Assembly: GCA_031258335.1 (NCBI GenBank) | Contig: JAIRMY010000071.1 | Span: forward strand, 1-12,623 | Length of the DNA stretch: 12,623 bases | Direction: 5' to 3' | From: Spirochaetaceae bacterium | GTDB lineage: Bacteria; Spirochaetota; Spirochaetia; Treponematales; Breznakiellaceae | Part shown: positions 1-5,726 of the stretch, one piece after another | How positions within the stretch are numbered: position 1 is the first letter of the stretch | Layout of the letters: each line of letters opens with the position of its first letter | Notes under the pieces: model-generated | Told to the model about the DNA's origin: nothing | Databases searched by the model: none | What the model saw: only the letters and a program-made list of their open reading frames with translations | Position numbers and translations under genes: made by a program

Positions 1-55
1 TTACCGTTTTTTGGGTGGTTTTTGGGGGGGGATTTTTCGTATACCGTTTAAGCAC
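1..55 (-). CDS. Possible 5' end of an unidentified gene, cut by the window edge
   Basis: Directly downstream of the HU-like gene, a minus-strand frame opens at a GTG (complement of 53-55) and stays open for 18 codons to the window edge, reading roughly VLKRYTKNPPPKTTQKTV. It contains a run of eight C (plus-strand G at 24-31) at about codons 9-12. No strong ribosome binding site precedes it, only an A-rich stretch next to the HU stop codon, and the piece is too short to identify a family. The segment could equally be intergenic. A similar string, ACCGTTTTT followed by a G-run and TGG, lies at 3069-3087 on the minus strand in clearly non-coding DNA, which argues for caution. Confidence 0.22.
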   Translation of the reverse strand, partial: MLKRYTKNPPPKTTQKTV

Positions 56-58
56 TTT

Positions 59-400
59 CTATACGCTGTTTTCGTCCTGAAACGGCTCCGTATCCGGCGG
101 CTGACCGCTCGCCCAGACATCAAGCTTGATTTCCTTGCCGGGACGAAACGCTACTATACCGTGCGGATGGGGGGGAACTAATTCACCGGTGCGGGGGTTG
201 CGCGCCTTGGCGCGTCCCTTGCGAAAACGTACTTCGAAGGTGCCGAAACCGCGGAGTTCCACCGTTCTGTTGCCCCGCAACGCCTCTTTTATCGCGTCAA
301 GCGCTATATCCAGAGTCAGCTTAATATCGGAACGGTTCATCCCTGATTTTTCGTAAACTACATCAACGATTTCCGCTTTGGTGCATTTACACGAAGCCAT
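59..400 (-). CDS. HU/IHF-family nucleoid DNA-binding protein
   Basis: A 113-residue histone-like protein of the HU/IHF family that would bind and bend DNA as a dimer in the nucleoid. An N-terminal helical dimerisation part (about residues 6-45) is followed by the GFGTF turn (51-55) and the DNA-gripping beta-arm, with RNPRTGE at 67-73. Pro69 is in the place of the proline that intercalates between base pairs. The closing FRPGKEIK motif is at 85-92. The usual family length is about 90-100 residues. Here there is an unusual N-terminus with two cysteines (MASCKC) and an acidic, Pro-rich tail of about 19 residues after the fold. The ATG at 400 has a modest GGGAAG-type ribosome binding site. It lies 39 bp after rpsT on the same strand, as I recall for hbb of Borrelia, so co-transcription is likely. 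Confidence 0.93.
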   Translation of the reverse strand: MASCKCTKAEIVDVVYEKSGMNRSDIKLTLDIALDAIKEALRGNRTVELRGFGTFEVRFRKGRAKARNPRTGELVPPHPHGIVAFRPGKEIKLDVWASGQPPDTEPFQDENSV

Positions 401-439
401 CTATACTTCCCGCTTCCCTGCCGCCTGACAAGCGCCTTT

Positions 440-715
440 TTACCGCGCCGCTTTCGTCCGGTTGAACAGCTTCTGCATACGCGATTTTTTGCGCGCCGCG
501 GTATTTTTCTTTATTATTCCTTTACGTGCGGCGGTGTCAATAACCTTTGCCATGCCGCGCAACGCAGTTTCCGCCGCTTCGTAGTCTTTTTTCTGCGTCA
601 GGGCAACAAATTTCTTGACGCTGGTTCTGACGGCGCTCTTTGCCGCCTTGTTTCTCTCGCGCCTATCTTCGCTCTGCCTATGCCTTTTTTCCGCCGAAGT
701 CCTATTTTTAGCCAA
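440..715 (-). CDS. rpsT: 30S ribosomal protein S20 (TTG start)
   Basis: A 91-residue, very basic protein with the S20 pattern: MAKNRTSAEKRHRQ at the start, then the RNKAAKSAVRTSVKK helix, a middle helix, and the ending KGIIKKNTAARKKSRMQKLF. S20 binds 16S rRNA in the small subunit as an alpha-helical bundle, and E. coli S20 is 87 residues. The start is TTG (complement of 713-715), preceded by GGGAGAG about 5-6 nt upstream. No in-frame ATG gives the conserved N-terminus, so TTG is the real start. E. coli rpsT also uses UUG, where it has been tied to autoregulation. The gene is 15 bp downstream of the zinc-ribbon gene and 39 bp upstream of the HU gene, suggesting one transcript. Confidence 0.95.
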   Translation of the reverse strand: MAKNRTSAEKRHRQSEDRRERNKAAKSAVRTSVKKFVALTQKKDYEAAETALRGMAKVIDTAARKGIIKKNTAARKKSRMQKLFNRTKAAR

Positions 716-730
716 AGTACTCTCCCGCCC

Positions 731-898
731 CTACTTAAAATCCGAAGGCCGCCGTTCCGACCTCTTGCATTTTTCACATTCCGCGATGGTTTTAGCCTTG
801 CCCTTATCGAACAGAGTCTTCATTTTTATCTCGCCACCGCAGGAACAGAAAAATTTCTGTGTGGTGTTCGTGGTACGGGCATTTTTGCTTACCGCCAT
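731..898 (-). CDS. Small zinc-ribbon-like protein, 55 residues
   Basis: Read from the sequence: ATG at 898, stop TAG at 731, giving 55 codons. The protein begins MAVSKNARTTNTTQKFFCSC and has four cysteines arranged as CxC (residues 18, 20) and CxxC (residues 41, 44), separated by a basic stretch. This is typical of a small zinc ribbon that would bind one zinc ion. The start is supported by GAGGAG about 7 nt upstream. The product is rich in Lys and Arg, and it sits 15 bp ahead of rpsT on the same strand, so it is probably co-transcribed with a translation gene and may touch RNA or the ribosome, which is inference. I do not recognise a named family. Two other frames are open across this stretch, but neither shows comparable signatures. 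Confidence 0.78.
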   Translation of the reverse strand: MAVSKNARTTNTTQKFFCSCGGEIKMKTLFDKGKAKTIAECEKCKRSERRPSDFK

Positions 899-1005
899 AG
901 TTCACTCCTCATCAAGCGCATGAAGCGCCGTCTTTACACACAAACCGGAATTGGCGCGACGCGCTATCTTACTCCGTTTGTTGTTTGCTTTCCCAAGCCT
1001 TTACC

Positions 1006-1034
1006 TTGTTACCATACCTGCGGCAAAAGGTCAA
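1006..1034 (-). promoter_or_regulatory. Weak promoter candidate ahead of the zinc-ribbon/rpsT/HU cluster
   Basis: On the minus strand TTGACC (complement of 1029-1034), a 17-nt spacer, then TAACAA (complement of 1006-1011) preceded by TGG, which resembles an extended -10. It would start transcription near 999, leaving a leader of about 100 nt before the ATG at 898. The -35 is good and the -10 poor. The 154-bp gap between the upstream ASKHA gene and this cluster makes a promoter here plausible. Confidence 0.28.
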
Positions 1035-1052
1035 GCCCGCCTATACATCTCG

Positions 1053-2999
1053 TTATGCGAACAGGCTTGCGTCCGTGTGCGGCAGGAAGCAGGCGGCGAC
1101 AAACTCGTCCATGTACGACGGGTGGGACGACAACTCAAGGTAGGTCATCGCGCCGGCGCAGGTGTCTACCTGGGCGGCGGCCCGCTCCGAGACGAGCATA
1201 CCGTAAGCCCCGGACAGCGATGTATTACCTATGTAGTGGAATTTTTCAAGCGGGAGATTCGGGAACATCCCTATCAAGATGGCGTGTTCCACGTCTATGC
1301 CGCTGCCTATCCCTCCCGCGACGTACACATCGTCTATAACCTCCTGAGGCATATCCACAATGGCAAGCATGGTGCGTATCGCGGAGAATATCGCGCCTTT
1401 TGCCCTGATGAAGCTGTCTATGTCTATCTCGTTCAGCACTATGTCCTTTCCGCTCGCGCTGTTCTCGGCGAACTCCACGATATAACCCTGACCGCCTGAC
1501 TCGTCTTTTACTATGCGTTTGCCTTCCACGTTGAACTTGCCCTTGGCGTTTATGATGCCGCAGCGAAAGAGTTCGCCTACTATGTCTATGATGCCGGAGC
1601 CGCAGAGTCCGGCGGGCTTCTCACCCGCGTCTCCTATGATGCTGAGTTTCGGCTCCATCGTGTCCTTGTCTATCACGCAGGCTTCTACCGCGCCGTTTGT
1701 CGCCCGCATACCGCAGCTTATCTCGCCGCCCTCGAATGCCGGCCCCGCGGAGCACGCGCAGGACATCATGAATTCCTTGCCGCCGAATACGAGTTCCCCG
1801 TTTGTGCCTAAGTCTCTGAACAGAGACAGCGGGTCTTTATTGTAAATCATTGATGAAAATACGCCCGCGGTAATATCGCCGCCCACGTAGGAGCCTACCG
1901 ACGGGGCGAGGAGTACGCCGGCTTCGGGGTTGACGGGCAGCCCCAGGGCGCGGGCGGAAATCGCATCCGTCTTGAAGAAGGCGGGGACATAAGGTTCAAG
2001 CCTTATGAACTCGCCGGGCGCGCCCATCACCAGGTGCGTCATCGTTGTGTTGCCGGCTATAACGGCGCGGTAGATGCGTTCGGTCGCTATTCCCGCGTTC
2101 AGCGATACGCGCTTTACCAGCGGCGTGAGGCACTCCTCAATTATAGCGCGGCGCAGGCGTTCCAGCCCGCCCGGCTTTGTGCTTTCTATGATGCGGTTTA
2201 TCACGTCCGCGCCGTACCGTATCTGGGCGTTTCCGCCGGAGGCCCCGGCGACAGGCTCGCCTGTTTCGAGGTTCACGAGCAGCATGGAAACGGTGGTCGT
2301 CCCTATGTCTATCGCCAGCCCGTAAGGCGGACAGTCCGGCGCCGGGGGGAGGACATCCAGCACGGTGATTTCACCGTCCCGCTCGCGGCGTATCACGCAG
2401 ACCGCGCCTAACTCGTCTGAGGATTGCGAATCCCCGTTACGCAGGGAGTAGGGGAGGCGGCGCAGGGAGTACAGGCTGAAAATCACCCGTGAAGCCCCCG
2501 TTTTTTCGGTGAGAGCGGCCTCGACGCGCTCGCGGTCGGCCTTCGCGTCTTCGAGCGTGGGGGCGCTCACTGTAACGGCGGCTCTCTCTATCCCGTGATC
2601 GCCGTCAAAGCCGAGGGCTTTCAATTCGGCGCGCAGGCTGTCAAACGCCGATTTTTCCCGCGCCCCGGAAAAGTCCGTTACCCGTATGCGGCTCTGGAAA
2701 GCCTGAGCCGAGGCGGGCAGGAACAGCTCTATGTCCGATTGCGGTTTGATTCCGCAGGCGGGCTTCCAGCCCTCCGCCGCATCCTCGTCCGTGATATGCG
2801 GCGTCTTGCCGCCCGAAACCTCGCCGGATAACAGCTTTATCCTACACTTGCCGCAAGTGCCGTTTCCTCCGCACGGAGCGTCTATGACGACTCCGACGCG
2901 CCGCGCCGTCTCAAGAACCGACTCGCTTGACGGCGCTAAAACTGATACGGGGTCTTCGCCTTCTATGGTGAAGCTGACTTTGTACTCCGAATTTCCCAT
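1053..2999 (-). CDS. 2Fe-2S ferredoxin/ASKHA (DUF4445) protein, RACo/AcsV-type corrinoid activator
   Basis: A 648-residue redox ATPase of the family that reductively reactivates corrinoid proteins, returning Co(II) to Co(I) at the cost of ATP. The N-terminal 95 residues are a plant-type 2Fe-2S ferredoxin with ligands Cys43, Cys49, Cys52 and Cys82 (C-x5-C-x2-C-x29-C, core APCGGNGTCGKC). A linker of about 125 residues follows, then the ASKHA fold: phosphate-1 loop DIGTTT at 231-236, AGNTTMTHL at 315-323, phosphate-2 DLGTNGE at 396-402, CACSAGPAFEGGEI at 414-427 and an adenosine-type AGGIGSG at 561-567. Length and order match RACo/AcsV/RamA-like proteins, although RamA itself has 4Fe-4S centres. 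The ATG at 2999 has GGAGG 7 nt upstream. No corrinoid protein or methyltransferase is next to it, so the partner is unknown. It is cytoplasmic, with no signal peptide. Confidence 0.9.
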   Translation of the reverse strand: MGNSEYKVSFTIEGEDPVSVLAPSSESVLETARRVGVVIDAPCGGNGTCGKCRIKLLSGEVSGGKTPHITDEDAAEGWKPACGIKPQSDIELFLPASAQAFQSRIRVTDFSGAREKSAFDSLRAELKALGFDGDHGIERAAVTVSAPTLEDAKADRERVEAALTEKTGASRVIFSLYSLRRLPYSLRNGDSQSSDELGAVCVIRRERDGEITVLDVLPPAPDCPPYGLAIDIGTTTVSMLLVNLETGEPVAGASGGNAQIRYGADVINRIIESTKPGGLERLRRAIIEECLTPLVKRVSLNAGIATERIYRAVIAGNTTMTHLVMGAPGEFIRLEPYVPAFFKTDAISARALGLPVNPEAGVLLAPSVGSYVGGDITAGVFSSMIYNKDPLSLFRDLGTNGELVFGGKEFMMSCACSAGPAFEGGEISCGMRATNGAVEACVIDKDTMEPKLSIIGDAGEKPAGLCGSGIIDIVGELFRCGIINAKGKFNVEGKRIVKDESGGQGYIVEFAENSASGKDIVLNEIDIDSFIRAKGAIFSAIRTMLAIVDMPQEVIDDVYVAGGIGSGIDVEHAILIGMFPNLPLEKFHYIGNTSLSGAYGMLVSERAAAQVDTCAGAMTYLELSSHPSYMDEFVAACFLPHTDASLFA

Positions 3000-3042
3000 G
3001 ATTTACCCTCCAATGGTATTTTCATTCAAACAACGTTACACT

Positions 3043-3071
3043 ATTAAACCACAGATTCCGGCTAGTTGCCA
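3043..3071 (-). promoter_or_regulatory. Weak promoter candidate for the ASKHA gene
   Basis: Minus-strand TGGCAA (complement of 3066-3071), 17-nt spacer, TTTAAT (complement of 3043-3048). The -10 matches TATAAT at five of six bases, while the -35 matches at only three. The predicted start near 3036 gives a leader of roughly 37 nt to the ATG at 2999, with GGAGG at 3007-3011. It lies just downstream of the tRNA-Arg, so read-through from that unit is the alternative. Confidence 0.28.
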
Positions 3072-3115
3072 CCCCCAAAAACGGTGAAACCTGCCGGCGT
3101 GGATGGCGCGGGGTA

Positions 3116-3190
3116 TGCGTCCGACACGATTCGAACGTGCGACCTACGGATTCGAAGTCCGCTGCTCTATCCTGCCTGAGCTACGAACGC
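3116..3190 (-). tRNA. tRNA-Arg (anticodon TCG)
   Basis: A full cloverleaf can be drawn on the minus strand. The acceptor stem GCGTTCG pairs with CGGACGC (one T-G pair). The D stem is GCTC/GAGC, the anticodon stem GCGGA/TCCGT, and the anticodon loop CTTCGAA with anticodon TCG at 3153-3155. A 5-nt variable loop and T stem GCACG/CGTGT with loop TTCGAAT complete it, total 75 nt including discriminator A. TCG identifies tRNA-Arg reading CGA, or all CGN if U34 is unmodified. CCA is not encoded: the next bases are TACCCC, so the 3' end needs CCA addition. The first 10 nt of the gene overlap the last codons and stop of the upstream coding region. Confidence 0.95.
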
Positions 3191-3618
3191 GATTGATATT
3201 GAGACATACCCTGAAATTCGTTATCCAGCAGGGCTTTTTCTTTGTTTGAAATAATATTTTTTTCAAGGAGTATCCCATCCAATATTTCAAGGTAACTTTT
3301 CAAATGCCCAAAATGATTGTTTTTTATCATATCAAGCTCGTCATGTAAGCCGTCTATCCTCCGACCTAGAGCTTCATTTTGGGAGGTTTGGGTGGCGGCT
3401 AAGCCGTCTATCCTTTGCCCTAGAGATTCGCCCAGTTCTTTAAGCCGGTTGTCGAGAGACGCATCTAAGGCGATTTGCTTGAAACCATGCTTTATAAAGT
3501 CTACGCCATGTTTACTAAAACCTATGATAAAAACAAGCGCCATTGCGATAATAACAACCATCGCCATGATTGGAGACAAAGAACTGGCAAGTTTGTCTAA
3601 AAAATCCCACACGGTCAT
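3181..3618 (-). CDS. Small one-helix membrane protein with coiled-coil tail, unknown function
   Basis: A 145-residue protein that I do not recognise. Residues 1-12 are a short polar head, about 13-34 a strongly hydrophobic helix (PIMAMVVIIAMALVFIIGF), and the rest a charged, probably coiled-coil region. The coil contains an 18-residue duplication (LGQRIDGL at 66-73, LGRRIDGL at 84-91) that is also obvious in the DNA. A membrane-anchored scaffold or a phage-type accessory protein is conceivable but unproven. The ATG at 3618 has GGAG 10 nt upstream. The segment is visibly more AT-rich than its neighbours, hinting at foreign or fast-evolving DNA. Its last 10 bases, including the TAG stop, lie within the 5' end of the tRNA-Arg gene, so the two are probably transcribed together. 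Confidence 0.62.
   Translation of the reverse strand: MTVWDFLDKLASSLSPIMAMVVIIAMALVFIIGFSKHGVDFIKHGFKQIALDASLDNRLKELGESLGQRIDGLAATQTSQNEALGRRIDGLHDELDMIKNNHFGHLKSYLEILDGILLEKNIISNKEKALLDNEFQGMSQYQSRS
3346..3429. repeat. Intragenic direct repeat, 30 bp at 54-bp spacing
   Basis: Two near-identical segments at 3346-3375 and 3400-3429 share TAAGCCGTCTATCCT followed by a similar tail ending in CCTAGAG. The 54-bp period equals 18 codons, so copy-number change would keep the reading frame of the coiled-coil protein. It encodes the repeated LGxRIDGL motif. Confidence 0.7.
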
Positions 3619-3745
3619 TTCCGTTCTACTCCTCTATACTACCCTTTAGAAATGCCGCATTCGCGGGAAACCCTTTCTCCGCTATGTATATGCATTTTTC
3701 TTTTCTCTGGTACGCCTGTATGCCATTTTGATTTTCTATTTCTGA

Positions 3746-3774
3746 ATAATACCGCAAGTTGGTGTATTATGCAA
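3746..3774 (-). promoter_or_regulatory. Promoter candidate for the small membrane protein/tRNA-Arg unit
   Basis: Minus-strand TTGCAT (complement of 3769-3774), a 17-nt spacer, then TATTAT (complement of 3746-3751). The -10 differs from consensus at one base. The predicted start is near 3739, leaving a leader of about 120 nt before the ATG at 3618. It points away from the mtl promoter, so this intergenic region is divergent. Confidence 0.5.
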
Positions 3775-3888
3775 GCCCGCGCTGGCCCTCTATGGATGAA
3801 TTGAAAATTGAAAATGGGCAGGTGCTTTCAGCCGCGTATGCCCAGCGCCATTTCCGTAGTGAAGGCAGAAGCCGAAATCTGCTTTGTG

Positions 3889-3954
3889 TGTGCTAGTGCG
3901 TAGCACATTGAAACCCGCTGGCGGGTGGCGGGTGGCACGGTGGGGGGTGTGCCA
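3889..3954. repeat. Cluster of three inverted repeats upstream of the mtl promoter
   Basis: Three perfect inverted repeats follow one another: TGTGCTA/TAGCACA (3889-3895 with 3901-3907, 5-nt loop), ACCCG/CGGGT (3913-3917 with 3922-3926, 4-nt loop), and TGGCAC/GTGCCA (3933-3938 with 3949-3954, 10-nt G-rich loop). None is followed by a T-run, so they are not typical terminators. They end about 19 bp before the mtl -35 and could be regulator sites or a small dispersed repeat. Confidence 0.5.
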
Positions 3955-3972
3955 AAGTTATAAATCTTTTTG

Positions 3973-4002
3973 TTGCTAAAGGGCGGGCAGATTTTTTATA
4001 AT
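3973..4002 (+). promoter_or_regulatory. Promoter of the mannitol operon
   Basis: TTGCTA at 3973-3978, 18-nt spacer, and a perfect TATAAT at 3997-4002. Transcription would begin near 4009, giving a 5' leader of about 56 nt with a small hairpin (CCGGC at 4021-4025 with GCCGG at 4030-4034) before the ribosome binding site. A weak -35 with a consensus -10 fits an activator-dependent promoter, consistent with MtlR, but no clear MtlR operator could be read. Confidence 0.6.
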
Positions 4003-4064
4003 AAGGCAGAGTTTTTATTGCCGGCTGGGGCCGGTTTATTCAAATTACTTTTGGAGGACAAATT

Positions 4065-5465
4065 ATGAAACAGGCAGTTCAAAGAGTCGGGCGCTCGCTT
4101 AGCGCAATGGTTATGCCGAATCTCGGCGCTTTTATAGCGTGGGGGCTGATTACGGCGTTGTTTATACCGACAGGGTGGATACCCAACGAGAAGCTGGGGA
4201 ATATGGTCGGACCTATGCTTTCGTACCTGTTACCGCTGTTGATTGGGTATACAGCCGGCAAGATGGTTCACGGAGTCCGTGGCGGCGTTGTCGGGTCTAT
4301 AGCTACGATAGGCGTGATTATGGGAGCAAGCATCCCTATGTTCCTGGGCGCGATGGCGGCGGGGCCTCTGGGCGGCTGGTGCATAAAGAAGTTTGACGAG
4401 GCGGTTGACGGCAAGATTCCCGCCGGTTTCGAGATGCTTGTGAACAATTTTTCTGCGGGCATCATAGGCGGCATTCTGTCGATCATTTGTTACCTTGGCA
4501 TAGGGCCTCTTGCGGAAGCCGCCACAAACGGGCTTGGCGCGGGGGTAGGCTGGCTCGTTGATCACAAGATGTTGCCGTTTGCGTCCATCCTTGTTGAGCC
4601 GGCAAAGGTGCTGTTCCTCAACAACGCGATAAATCACGGCGTATTTACGCCGCTCGGAACGCAGCAGTCTTTGGATGTAGGGCGGTCTATATACTTCATG
4701 ATAGAGTCCAACCCCGGACCCGGACTTGGGCTTTTGCTCGCGTACTGCCTGCTCGGTAAGGGGAGCGCGAAATCCAGCGCGCCGGGCGCGGCGATAATTC
4801 ACTTCCTAGGCGGCATACACGAGATATACTTCCCGTATGTGCTCATGAATCCTATCCTCATACTCGCGATGATGGGCGGCGGTTTCTGCGGCGTACTCAC
4901 GCTGAGCCTGTTGGGGGGCGGTCTCATAGGCCCCGCGTCTCCGGGTTCTATATTTGCCGAGCTGATGATGACGCCTCGTGGCGCATACCTTGCCAATTGC
5001 GCCGGTATAGTCATAGGCGGCGCGGTAAGTTTCGTGCTGTCCATGCTGCTGTTAAAAATAGCAGGTAAAGACGATGCCGACCTTGAGGCTTCACAGGCGA
5101 GCACCCGCGCCATGAAGGCGGAATCCAAAGGGATTTCCGTAGGGGAAACATCCCTTGCGGGCGCGTCGAAGCCCATTTCCGCGGCAAATGTAAAAAAGAT
5201 AGTGTTTGCCTGCGATGCCGGCATGGGTTCCAGCGCCATGGGCGCAACCAAACTGCGTAAAAAACTACAGGTTGCGGGTCTGGGAGAAATAACCGTGATA
5301 CATTCTCCTGTGAGCGAGGTTCCCCCGGATGCGGATGTGATAATCTGCCACAAAGAACTAAAAGAACGCGCCGCGAATGCCAATTCCAGCGCGCATATAG
5401 TGGCGATAACCGACTTCCTTGCCGCGCCTGAATACGATACGCTGATAAAGGAACTAAAAGGTTAA
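4065..5465 (+). CDS. mtlA: PTS mannitol transporter IICB component
   Basis: A 466-residue inner-membrane permease that imports D-mannitol and phosphorylates it to mannitol-1-phosphate. Residues 1 to about 335 form the IIC membrane domain. It carries the NNAINHGVFTPLG motif (186-198) and GGIHEIYFPY (249-258), whose Glu253 corresponds to the mannitol-binding Glu257 of E. coli. A Ser/Ala/Lys-rich linker (about 336-374) joins the IIB domain. There, KIVFACDAGMGSSAMGATK contains the phosphorylated Cys383 (Cys384 in E. coli). Unlike the 637-residue E. coli MtlA, there is no fused IIA, which is encoded separately at 7859. The ATG has GGAGG 7 nt upstream. It is first in the operon and 3 bp from the HPr gene. 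Confidence 0.96.
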   Translation: MKQAVQRVGRSLSAMVMPNLGAFIAWGLITALFIPTGWIPNEKLGNMVGPMLSYLLPLLIGYTAGKMVHGVRGGVVGSIATIGVIMGASIPMFLGAMAAGPLGGWCIKKFDEAVDGKIPAGFEMLVNNFSAGIIGGILSIICYLGIGPLAEAATNGLGAGVGWLVDHKMLPFASILVEPAKVLFLNNAINHGVFTPLGTQQSLDVGRSIYFMIESNPGPGLGLLLAYCLLGKGSAKSSAPGAAIIHFLGGIHEIYFPYVLMNPILILAMMGGGFCGVLTLSLLGGGLIGPASPGSIFAELMMTPRGAYLANCAGIVIGGAVSFVLSMLLLKIAGKDDADLEASQASTRAMKAESKGISVGETSLAGASKPISAANVKKIVFACDAGMGSSAMGATKLRKKLQVAGLGEITVIHSPVSEVPPDADVIICHKELKERAANANSSAHIVAITDFLAAPEYDTLIKELKG

Positions 5466-5468
5466 GCC

Positions 5469-5726
5469 ATGCGTGAAGCGGTATATACTATAGTTGACCC
5501 GGACGGGATACACGCGCGTCCCGCGGGAAGGTTTGTAGAAAAGATGCAGACGTTTTCAAGCGCCGTAACGGTGAGCCGCGGGGATAAGTCCTCGGACGCA
5601 AAAAAACTGTTCGCCCTGATGAAACTCAGGGTAAAGGCGGGAGAGACTATCACGATAAGCGCGGAAGGCGAAGATGAAGATGCCGCTGTAGAGGCGGCTG
5701 TCGCCTTCCTCAAGGAAAATCTATAG
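5469..5726 (+). CDS. ptsH: HPr-family phosphocarrier within the mannitol operon (no Ser46)
   Basis: An 85-residue HPr that would accept phosphate from EI on His15 (GIHARPAG, residues 13-20) and pass it to MtlF and possibly to MtlR. Length and the VKAGETITISAEGEDE segment match HPr. At position 46, where Gram-positive HPr has the Ser phosphorylated by HPr kinase (context KSIMGVMSL), this protein reads AKKLFALMKL, placing Lys46 there. It should therefore not be a target of HPr kinase if one is present. The start ATG has AAAAGG 7 nt upstream, overlapping the mtlA end. Its stop TAG shares one base with the GTG of mtlR, indicating translational coupling. Whether it is the cell's only HPr or a pathway-specific one cannot be told here. 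Confidence 0.93.
   Translation: MREAVYTIVDPDGIHARPAGRFVEKMQTFSSAVTVSRGDKSSDAKKLFALMKLRVKAGETITISAEGEDEDAAVEAAVAFLKENL

Larger units (their letters stand above)
3619..4064. other. 446-bp divergent intergenic region
   Basis: No convincing gene. The left third is AT-rich and holds the minus-strand promoter candidate. At 3799-3815 there is a short direct repeat (ATTGAAAA twice). At 3889-3954 there are three consecutive short hairpins and a G-rich tract. The mtl promoter, a small 5'-UTR hairpin and the mtlA ribosome binding site (GGAGG at 4053-4057) occupy the right end. A 34-codon open frame at 3792-3896 is not supported as a gene. Confidence 0.6.

Noticed and set aside
680..1339. Plus-strand 219-codon open frame across rpsT, the zinc-ribbon gene and the ASKHA 3' end
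   Set aside because: It is antisense to three recognisable genes, its product is Arg/Pro/Cys-rich low-complexity with no motif, and it has no ribosome binding site.
951..1499. Plus-strand 182-codon open frame
   Set aside because: It is the antisense shadow of the conserved C-terminal ASKHA region, and its translation has no recognisable features.
3050..3190. tRNA-associated integration site with att repeat
   Set aside because: No duplicated tRNA 3' end was found in the window and no integrase is present. The AT-rich gene lies on the 5' side of the tRNA.
3792..3896. 34-codon plus-strand frame beginning MDELKIENGQ
   Set aside because: It has no ribosome binding site, is very short, has no motif, and ends inside a hairpin. 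It is probably chance in intergenic DNA.
4021..4040. Attenuator-type terminator in the mtlA leader
   Set aside because: The CCGGC/GCCGG stem is only 5 bp and is followed by TTTATT rather than a clean T-run, so it is only a small leader hairpin.
4230..4802. Minus-strand 190-codon open frame inside mtlA
   Set aside because: It is opposite a fully conserved membrane permease. Its Arg/Tyr-rich product reflects the antisense of hydrophobic codons.
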